Of a DNA stretch of 64,000 nt, positions 57,385 through 64,000 are shown one piece after another. The notes under the pieces were generated by a model. It did not search any database. It was not told where the DNA came from and saw only the letters and a program-made list of their open reading frames with translations. How positions within the stretch are numbered: position 1 is the stretch's first letter; every line of letters begins with the position of its first letter. The stretch is taken from assembly GCA_010015675.1 (NCBI GenBank), contig ML976986.1:18451-82450 (forward strand), given 5' to 3'. Position numbers and translations under genes: made by a program. The DNA comes from Byssothecium circinans (taxonomy: Eukaryota; Ascomycota; Dothideomycetes; Pleosporales; Massarinaceae).

Positions 57385-59439
57385 ATGGTTCGTCTCGATT
57401 CTATTCCACTACACCATTGTCGCCGCTCCTATTGTCTATTGTCCGGCGCCAAGATGAAGGCGCCGAAAGCTAACCTTTTGAATACGTCGTCAATTGTAAA
57501 GAATCTTGCTAACTTTATCAATAGACTGCACCGATCGTTGCCTAAGCAACGATCTCACAAAGCTCACTATTCGGAAACTCCCGTTTACCTGTCGACCGAA
57601 CCAACGCGATCCCACAGTCAACCTTGCGAATTTTTCGGCATCACATACGACCGCCTACCAACTTCGAGATCTGTCTCTCTGCAAGAGAGCTTGACGCGGC
57701 CGGTAAACTCCATCATGTCGGCCGGTTCACGCGCGTACGCGCTGCTCCCACCGGTAGCGACAGAGGCGGAGGTCGAGAGCTGCACAACCATCATGCCCGA
57801 CGATGAAGCCAAAGGTATCCTGTACAACATTGCGACCTACCTTCTCGAGCGTCTAGCAGATCCCAACGTCGTTTTCGGCAATCTCGACGCAGACCCTTCC
57901 GAACCGTCGTTACAAACGCTCTATGCCCGCCTCAACAGCAATGCTCTTCCACCATCTCTCATAAAAGAGCACCGGAAAGTCGAGAAGCTGATCAAGAAGA
58001 GGCTGCGGCCCCGCTCGTTCCAGAAGCCTCTCGACCGCCCCCTGGAAGACTACGAAGACCTGTACTATGCGCTCATCTCACGGGTCAAAGACCTTCACTA
58101 CGTGCTTACGACGCGCTTGACACAATTCTTCACTGACCCGAACCAACTTCTGTTCCATTCCTTTGGCACCACAATGGGCGCCTTTCACGATGAGTTGATC
58201 GTGGTCTTTACAACACTGAACAATACATCGCTCGTCGCCACCCTCAACACCGCGGTGAAGCGCGGCCGCGCAAAGGCTACGCATGATTGGCGTCTGGCCC
58301 AACTAGAGAAGCAGGAAATCACTCAAGAAGAGTTTGACGCGTTCATGAGTCGCATCTACGATCCGCCTCCGTATGGAGAGATCAATGGGATAGAGTACAT
58401 CGGCAGCACCAGTCCAGCGATGATCAGCGCAAGGTTGCAAGAGAAGTACCGCATCCTGCTCGAAATCGAGCGAAAGATGAAGGACAAAGAGACGAGGTGG
58501 GAGAGGAAGCGTGGAGCTATGCAGCGGGTCAGGAAGAAAGCGAGGAGTAAAGAAAGGGAAGCCCGCGGACGGTCGGACTCGGAGACCCGACGTCGACGCA
58601 AGAGCGATGAACGGAAGCGCGTGTCGAAGAAGAAATCGAGGGAGATGGAACAGCGTGATCAAGTGGTGGAACTCGAGCAGCAGGAAGAGCAAAAGCGAGC
58701 CGAGGTCATCGATACGCAACGTCAGCAGTTCCAGTCCGTCGCTGCCGCTCAGCGATACTCGCAGGAACAGTCCTTGGGTATGCAGTACCAGGGTTTTGGT
58801 ACGCCTACGACGAGCTCGGGGACCCCGACGTTTATGAGCTTGAGTTCGCCTGTGGAGACGTTCTCGACTTCGGATTGGGAGGCTAGGATGGGTGGGGTGT
58901 CGGAGTATACGCAATATATGCAGATGTTGAGGGGCGCGGCGAGTAACGATGTCAAGCAGAGGGTTGACGAGACTCATGTCAATGCGAGGCAGAGCTTGGG
59001 GCGTCCGACGGAGCCCGAGTCTGCGCAGTCGCAGAATATGTTTCCGGGTGAGGCAACGGGGCAGATACAATCACCGATGCAGATGCAGGTGGTTGGACAG
59101 ATGCTGTATCACAGCCGACAGCAGTACATGGACGGAGCCTATGGTCCGTCGCCGGCTCAGACTCAACACCTTCGTTTCAACCACCCTCATGCGAATCCAG
59201 GACATGTCCAAGACCAGAATCAGCAAAGCTTCTACGGTAGCTACAACCCAACGATGGCTTACATGCAGGCCCAGATGCCCTATGGGCAGGGACAGTGGCA
59301 GTGGCATGGAATGGGAATCGGTCAGGCTCAAACTCGGTATGATCTGTTCATGGGAGGAATGATGATCGGCCAGGAGCAGCAGGGCCAGTTTGGAGGAGAG
59401 TTTACAAGGAGCGAGGGGAGTAGGTACTTAAGACACTGA
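57385..59439 (+). CDS. uncharacterised protein with basic coiled region and Gln-rich tail
   Basis: A single exon of 684 codons from ATG 57385; ATG 57454 (MKAPKANLLNTSS) and 57715 (MSAGSRAYALLPP) are alternative starts. A helical core at residues about 135-330 (DDEAKGILYNIATYLLERLA, LEDYEDLYYALISRVKDLHY, MGAFHDELIVVFTTLNNTSL) looks folded and conserved. It is followed by a strongly basic stretch (RKKARSKEREARGRSDSE, DERKRVSKKKSREMEQRDQ) and a Gln/Met/Tyr-rich tail ending RSEGSRYLRH. No signal peptide or membrane helix is present. I do not recognise the family. The basic segment could bind nucleic acid or serve as a nuclear signal; this is inference. Confidence 0.8.
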   Translation: MVRLDSIPLHHCRRSYCLLSGAKMKAPKANLLNTSSIVKNLANFINRLHRSLPKQRSHKAHYSETPVYLSTEPTRSHSQPCEFFGITYDRLPTSRSVSLQESLTRPVNSIMSAGSRAYALLPPVATEAEVESCTTIMPDDEAKGILYNIATYLLERLADPNVVFGNLDADPSEPSLQTLYARLNSNALPPSLIKEHRKVEKLIKKRLRPRSFQKPLDRPLEDYEDLYYALISRVKDLHYVLTTRLTQFFTDPNQLLFHSFGTTMGAFHDELIVVFTTLNNTSLVATLNTAVKRGRAKATHDWRLAQLEKQEITQEEFDAFMSRIYDPPPYGEINGIEYIGSTSPAMISARLQEKYRILLEIERKMKDKETRWERKRGAMQRVRKKARSKEREARGRSDSETRRRRKSDERKRVSKKKSREMEQRDQVVELEQQEEQKRAEVIDTQRQQFQSVAAAQRYSQEQSLGMQYQGFGTPTTSSGTPTFMSLSSPVETFSTSDWEARMGGVSEYTQYMQMLRGAASNDVKQRVDETHVNARQSLGRPTEPESAQSQNMFPGEATGQIQSPMQMQVVGQMLYHSRQQYMDGAYGPSPAQTQHLRFNHPHANPGHVQDQNQQSFYGSYNPTMAYMQAQMPYGQGQWQWHGMGIGQAQTRYDLFMGGMMIGQEQQGQFGGEFTRSEGSRYLRH

Positions 59440-59865
59440 CCTCTTTACCCTTTCTGTTAAAGTCCTAATGCCATTCCGCTGAATGAAAATTCTTTCCCTG
59501 GAACTTCTCTTTGCCGGGAACGTTGCGCTCTTGCGGTACACAGAGCTCCTGCGGTGCTGACTATAATCGTCGCTCCTCTCACTTAGCTAGCGTTCGTCTT
59601 TAGACCAAGTACAATGGCCACCCAGAGCGTATTGTAAGACCGTTCCATTTGCCCTCACAACAATGGAGTGGAACTGCATGTGCTCTACGACGCGATACTG
59701 CTTGGATATTGCCGAAAAACAGTCGATGTCTTGATCAATAAAAATAATAAGACTAATTTACCCTAAACCTATGGTATCGTAGAAGCCTATCCAACCCTTG
59801 CAATAACTCCGCCGTGATTCAACGCCGTCCGACCTCACTTTGTTATCATGACATGAGCATGCAGC
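59440..59865. other. convergent 3' intergenic region
   Basis: Lies between two stop codons facing each other. An AT-rich piece at 59735-59765 (CAATAAAAATAATAAGAC) could serve as a poly-A signal for the 684-residue gene. Confidence 0.5.
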
Positions 59866-60780
59866 TCATCCCTCAACCTCTAGCATATCCTTTAGCGCCT
59901 TCTCAGAAGCTTGTAGCCATCTTCCCCTCTGTTCAAGCTCATCTCCAATACCACCTCCCTCTTCTTTCCTCCGCCTCGCCTCCTTTGCCGCAGCAACAGT
60001 GCCTTGCTTTTGTGTCTCTAGTGGCTTCAGTTCTCTCTCCAGCTTCTCCAACTCGCGCGACCTATTCGGCAAAGATGACTGCAGCTTCGCTAGCTGGGCA
60101 TTGAGAGCAGCCAGATCCGCCTCCCGCTGCTGAACCAACCTCATCGTCTCCGGTAGAGGCATAGCAAGTTCGGGATTATTCGACGGCGGCGCTTGCTCCT
60201 GCTTCAACCTCTCAATCTGCCCTCCCAGGCCCTCAATCTCCGTGGGCAGCGTTTCCAGCAGCTGTGTTCGAAGCTGGACACCCTCGTAACGCAGCGCAAG
60301 TTCGCAACCTTTCTCTTCTAGCTGCCGGAGTATCTCTGCGATCTCCAGCTTGTGTTCCTTTAGGCTTGCCTTCTGCGCTAGGGTCTCCTTCTCTTTTTCT
60401 TCGTTTTCGGCGGCTTCGACGAGGCTGGGGGGGTTGTCGGTGATGCCGCGGAGGAACTTTTCTTTGGTGACTTGCTCGACATAGCTAAAGCGGAGCTTGC
60501 TGAAGAGTTCCTGGCGCTCCATGTCAGCGTTTTCCTTTGGCAGATGTTGTGAACTGTATGCCTTGTAGTGTCTGAGATCAGCTTCTAGCGCTGCAGGATG
60601 CGTATCCCCATTCTGTTCGCTGTCGTCCGAAACTGCTGAAGTTCGCTTTTGGGCCGATTGCGGGAGGTCTTTGGGCGAAAGCGTCTCCGCTATTGAGAGG
60701 AGTTTTAGGGATTGCGGTTTCTGCAGCTGCGCGAGCGCTGATTCAGGAGTTGGTGTCTGTGACTTTCTTCGGGGCGCCAT
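59866..60780 (-). CDS. sos7: Sos7-like kinetochore protein
   Basis: A single exon of 304 codons starting MAPRRKSQTPTPESALAQLQ. The diagnostic stretch is LFSKLRFSYVEQVTKEKFLR (residues about 92-111), which I know from the fungal Sos7 family. Sos7 is a component of the Mis12/MIND-associated kinetochore layer in fission yeast. From residue 120 to the end the protein is almost continuous coiled coil (EILRQLEEKGCELALRYEG, LQQREADLAAL-type heptads). The Ser-rich N-terminus is disordered. It acts, if the family call holds, at centromeres linking inner and outer kinetochore. Its start lies 202 bp from the start of the RS-rich gene on the other strand. Confidence 0.7.
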   Translation of the reverse strand: MAPRRKSQTPTPESALAQLQKPQSLKLLSIAETLSPKDLPQSAQKRTSAVSDDSEQNGDTHPAALEADLRHYKAYSSQHLPKENADMERQELFSKLRFSYVEQVTKEKFLRGITDNPPSLVEAAENEEKEKETLAQKASLKEHKLEIAEILRQLEEKGCELALRYEGVQLRTQLLETLPTEIEGLGGQIERLKQEQAPPSNNPELAMPLPETMRLVQQREADLAALNAQLAKLQSSLPNRSRELEKLERELKPLETQKQGTVAAAKEARRRKEEGGGIGDELEQRGRWLQASEKALKDMLEVEG

Positions 60781-60982
60781 GTCGAATCGCTATGGTGGTG
60801 AGTTGGTGTTGTCCTGGGTCGCGGGGTGTTTGTTTTGGTGCGCATCGCGCCTGCAGTAGGGCTGAAAAGCCGAGGCGTTCCCGTTCTCGGCCTAGCGTCA
60901 TTTCGGCGAAGCGGACTTCCACCTCGAGACATTGGCTGGTACACCTAAAACCCCTCGTCTTTCATCACTCTCGACAGACAAC
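60781..60982. promoter_or_regulatory. bidirectional promoter between the Sos7-like and RS-rich genes
   Basis: Only 202 bp separate two divergent ATG codons, so both promoters and leaders must share this stretch. No TATA box is evident. Confidence 0.6.
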
Positions 60983-62326
60983 ATGCCGCACGACAGGATT
61001 GAGGATGATGACTACATTGCGAATCTGCTCAAGCAGGATGCAAAAGATGCGGCGAAGAAATACGAACTCGTAGGCATCGATGCCTTTAACCCAAAGAGGT
61101 GCGTCCCAAGCCTCTTCCACCTCGATTGCGGCTTCTGTTGAATGTATACGCGTACCTTCTTCACCCTTTGAAAGCTACTGACAATGTTTAGAGTGAGATC
61201 TGGCGCCCCAAAACCGAATACAAACTTCCTCAGACACATCATCCGCCAGACCGACAGCCATAATGCGGCGCTGCTGGCAAAGGAAGCGGAAGAATCGAGA
61301 GCGCGGTTGAACGGCATTGACTGGGGCACATCATCACCGCGAAGGAATCATGTTGAGAGCCGAAATAGAGGCAGAAGCAAAACGCCACCGCTCGAGGAAG
61401 ATGTGAGACGAAGTAAGAAAAGGAGACGAGATTACAGTGATGACGAGGACGCAAGAAAGAGTCGAAAGCGAACAGACGATGCTCACTCGCGGGACCATCA
61501 CCCAGGGAGGGGACGAGATAAAGACCGTTATAGGACAAAACTTAAGAAGAGGCGCGAGGATAGCGATCGTGACGACGATAGGTCCCATAGGGAATCAAGA
61601 CATACGAGGCATCACGACGGGAAAGAAAGAAGGCATCGGCATCATGACAGTAGCGAGGAAGAGGATAGGCGTACATCTAGGAAAGACCGTGAGGGTCCGT
61701 CGCATCGTCGGCGGAGATCTCGGTCAAAATCCATTTCGCGAGTACCGTCTGCATCACCTCGCTCAAGGAGCGACCACAAAACTTCGAAATACCGCCATGG
61801 ATCTCGCTCATCGAGAAGAAGATCACGAAGTCCCGCGAGATCAGCCACGAATACAACGACCAACGGAAAAGTGAAGCATACAAAGCGCCCATCGCCTTCC
61901 CCTGCATCCGACTCCGACCCACTCGAAGCGATCGTAGGCCCTCTTCCACCTCCGAAAGGCCCCCCTATCCGCTCTCGTGGGCGTGGCGCTCACAAAATAG
62001 ACTCCTCTACGGGCATAGACGCTCGTTTCTCTTCCAACTACGACCCCACAGCAGATGTTCAGGTTGATTCCGACGTCGAAGACAGCTTCGGAGATGCATT
62101 GGAAGCGTACCGCGACCGTCAAAAATGGAAACGGCAAGGTTCCGACCGGCTCAGAGAAGCAGGCTTTACGGATGCGCAGATCACGAAGTGGGAAAAGGGC
62201 GACGAAAAGGGCGAAGAGGATGTCGTGTGGTCTACGAGAGGCCAAAAGAGAGAATGGGACCGGAATAAAGTCGTCGATGAGGATGGTTACACGGAACTGA
62301 AGGCTGATTTTGGGAGATTGACCTAA
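60983..62326 (+). CDS. RS-rich nuclear protein, probable pre-mRNA splicing-associated
   Basis: Product of 416 residues from 60983-61098 and 61192-62326. The 93-bp intron (GTGCGT donor, ACTGACAAT branch-like, TTTAG acceptor) splits Arg39. The N-terminal block YIANLLKQDAKDAAKKYEL and PKPNTNFLRHIIRQTDSHNA is conserved-looking. The middle (about 70-240) is an RS/RD/RH-rich domain like those of SR and splicing factors. The C-terminal block DALEAYRDRQKWKRQGSDRL with AGFTDAQITKWEKG and DVVWSTRGQKREWDR recurs in fungal proteins annotated as pre-mRNA-splicing factor 38B-like. A nuclear splicing role is inferred from composition and annotation habits; the exact family is uncertain. The overlapping non-RS frames in this region are shadows caused by the repetitive codons. 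Confidence 0.8.
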
Positions 62327-62516
62327 GATGTGCCTTTGCGGAGCAAATATCACACAGCCTATGAAATCGAAGCATTGGGTCGCGAAATCGTCCCGTTTCT
62401 ACCATCTCGCACTCCATCGGTCTCGACCCACACTGAGCCGAGCTTCAGTCGAATTAAGATCGATGCGCGGTTCTTAAAATTTTGGAGGACAATCGCAATG
62501 GTGCTTGGATCTTTAG

Positions 62517-63869
62517 AAGCAGCTTGGATTTGGAACTACTCTACCTATACCTCAAACGGCTGAAGAGACAGCGTGGCTTTGCGAGTATAAGCAATCTAAA
62601 GCGTATCAACGAAGAGAAGCAGTCGCGCGACTACTCATTCAACAGCCCGATGTCTCTGTCTCTGCGGAATTCGGTCTATTTAAGCAGGTCTTTCTCCAAA
62701 GCCCTAGATATTAGGAGAACACTTCTGAGCCCTGAAAGCCCGACGACCCATCATACATCAACGACTCCCCTCTTAGCCTGACGATTCGCTCTCGCCCAAG
62801 CACTGGTACTACTGAAGGCAGACCTAATGAAACTAGCAAATGGCCTGCATTTACACTACCCCCGCCTGCTACGGAAGGGAGCACCAACGCGCACCTTTCC
62901 TTACTAAACAGCGATACCTACAGCATGGCTTTCTCCACTGCGGTTGAGGAGGGCGAGGACGATGGCCTAGTTATAGGCAGCGACGACGAGGACACTGCGC
63001 GTCGATGACCCGTCGCTACAATCAAATTTCCGGACTTCCTTATCCAGTTGTTGCGAGAGAACCATAGCTATAGTCAGGACTTTGCCGCCTGGCTAGATAA
63101 GATGAATAGAGTTATGAAACCCCGCGGTCGTGCATTTGCCTCACCTCTTGATCCATCACCACCTACGAAACGCGAAATCAACATTAACAATCTCAATAAA
63201 TACGCTGCATATCTCAAGACAGCTGCGGTCAATGGCTCGAGTCTAGCGGCAAACCTTTTCCTCATATATTCGCACGTCACCCGACTGTACGAGGACAGGC
63301 CAGACCTACACGATCCACCGCCCTTTGGTCAGATTGACCGGGTATCTTTGGTACTCGAGGATGTGGAGAGTATCGCTTTCCGGAAAGGTTCTGGAGGTCT
63401 CACTGCATCAGCGATAGACTGGGCCATGCAAACATCCCCACACACCCCAGACCCCACGGTGTATTACCTACCGATGACTGATTTGGTTGTCTATAGAAAC
63501 TTCGTTTCTATGGGCAGCGACGAAAAGTTGCCATATCAGACCATGACCAAGGAAGAGATCAAAAAAGCCTGGCGAGAGCGAATCGCAAGGTCCAAAACTC
63601 TACCCAACGTCGCTACTACAATCCGTCCTCTTCGGCCAGATAGTGCGACTACCAAGCGTTTGATTTTTGCCTGGAGTCCTACTGGCGACCATTTTGTGAC
63701 GGTTATTGCGGGTGGGGGCGCGAAAGAGCGATACATTTTCATTATTGATGGTCATACCGTGTTTAGTCAGCCAACGCGCGGTTTCGGCCAACGCGCACCC
63801 CACTCTGTTTCAGCTGATTTCACCCTCAACTTTAATCCCTTGTATCTCAACCAATATGGATCCAATTAA
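62517..63869 (+). pseudogene. unidentified protein gene with three in-frame stops (possible cysteine-protease-like)
   Basis: One frame runs from 62517 to TAA at 63867-63869, interrupted by TAG at 62712-62714 and TGA at 62733-62735 and 63006-63008. Between the stops the text stays protein-like: ETAWLCEYKQSKAYQRREAV, SLLNSDTYSMAFSTAVEEG, LIQLLRENHSYSQDFAAWLD and YAAYLKTAAVNGSSLAANLF. Near the end, RLIFAWSPTGDHFVTVIA and YIFIIDGHT recall the His and Asp stretch of Ulp1/C48-type proteases, but no matching Cys region is found, so this is weak. TAG may derive from CAG and the TGAs from CGA by C-to-T change. The last 14 bp overlap the transposase start. The frame may be a host gene relic or part of a larger mobile element. 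Confidence 0.45.
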
Positions 63870-64000
63870 TGAAGCGATTGAAGAAATTAACTCCCTGGGA
63901 CCAGGCGAAACTTTCTCGTACACAGCAATTGCAGAAAAATATGGTGTTGTTCGCTCAACACTAACGCGCCGGCACCAAGGCCTATCAGTGCCTCGCACTA
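63856..64000 (+). mobile_element. pogo/Fot-type transposase gene, 5' end, cut by the window edge
   Basis: An ATG at 63856 opens a frame without stops to the window end (48 codons). It reads MDPINEAIEEINSLGPGETF, then SYTAIAEKYGVVRSTLTRRH, the pipsqueak-type helix-turn-helix that starts DDE transposases of the pogo/Fot1 group in ascomycete genomes. The domain recognises the element's own terminal repeats; the DDE catalytic part lies beyond 64000. Whether the copy is intact cannot be judged. Its left terminal repeat was not located; it would be expected upstream of 63856, possibly within the decayed frame before it. Confidence 0.8.

Noticed and set aside
58303..59070. 255-codon open frame on the minus strand
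   Set aside because: It is antisense to the 684-residue gene and consists of His/Arg/Leu-rich shadow sequence of the Gln/Arg-rich coding strand.
61437..62353. Long open frames on both strands within the RS-rich gene
   Set aside because: The repetitive AGA/CGA/TCG codons of the RS domain leave other frames open; no motifs in them.

Overview
The window looks like nuclear DNA of a filamentous ascomycete (Pezizomycotina, probably Dothideomycetes). The genes carry short introns (about 45-120 bp) with GTRNGT-type donors, CTAAC-like branch points and YAG acceptors. The gene families are typically fungal: two Zn2Cys6 regulators, two major facilitator (MFS) transporters, a P450, an F-box protein, a GPI-anchored Ser/Thr-rich protein, a class III chitinase relic and a Sos7-like kinetochore protein. 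There are no operons and no ribosomal or transfer RNA genes that I can see. Gene models below were spliced by hand from reading frames and splice signals.

Left part (1-12.7 kb): a broken HNH-nuclease-domain gene (255-1072), a small ankyrin protein (2020-2687, minus), a membrane/coiled-coil gene whose single frame is cut by two TGA codons (3385-5194), a stand-alone LigD-type 3'-phosphoesterase gene with a GC-AG intron (6082-7428), a large disordered AT-hook protein (7560-9857, minus) and a secreted GPI-type protein (11534-12723).

Middle part (13-32.4 kb): a 55-residue small protein, a DHA1-type MFS transporter (13423-15144, minus), a 2.6 kb gap with a MITE-like element, a frameshifted P450 (17726-19527), a single-pass membrane protein (22279-23204), a Zn2Cys6 regulator (24680-26840, minus), a second MFS transporter with six exons (28204-30657, minus) and the remains of a class III chitinase (32361-32963).

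Right part (32.4-64 kb): a disordered/coiled-coil protein (34247-36766), a cytochrome b561 protein with a 600-residue disordered tail (38057-40512), a second Zn2Cys6 regulator (42272-44688), a clear 261-bp MITE (45445-45705) and about 6 kb without genes. Then come a decayed M28/glutamate-carboxypeptidase-II gene (51628-53863, minus), an F-box protein (55944-57070), an uncharacterised 684-residue protein (57385-59439), a divergent pair (Sos7-like at 59866-60780 minus, RS-rich protein at 60983-62326 plus), a decayed reading frame (62517-63869) and the start of a pogo/Fot-type transposase running off the right edge.

The genes do not form one recognisable pathway: there is no PKS, NRPS or terpene synthase backbone near the P450, transporters and regulators. 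The striking common theme is gene decay. At least six genes show stops or frameshifts while their family signatures are still readable, and several of the stops fit C-to-T (or G-to-A) changes of the kind produced by repeat-induced point mutation or cytosine deamination. No clear undescribed system was found. The best candidates for follow-up are the double-TGA gene, the free-standing fungal LigD phosphoesterase and the 32-bp-TIR MITE.
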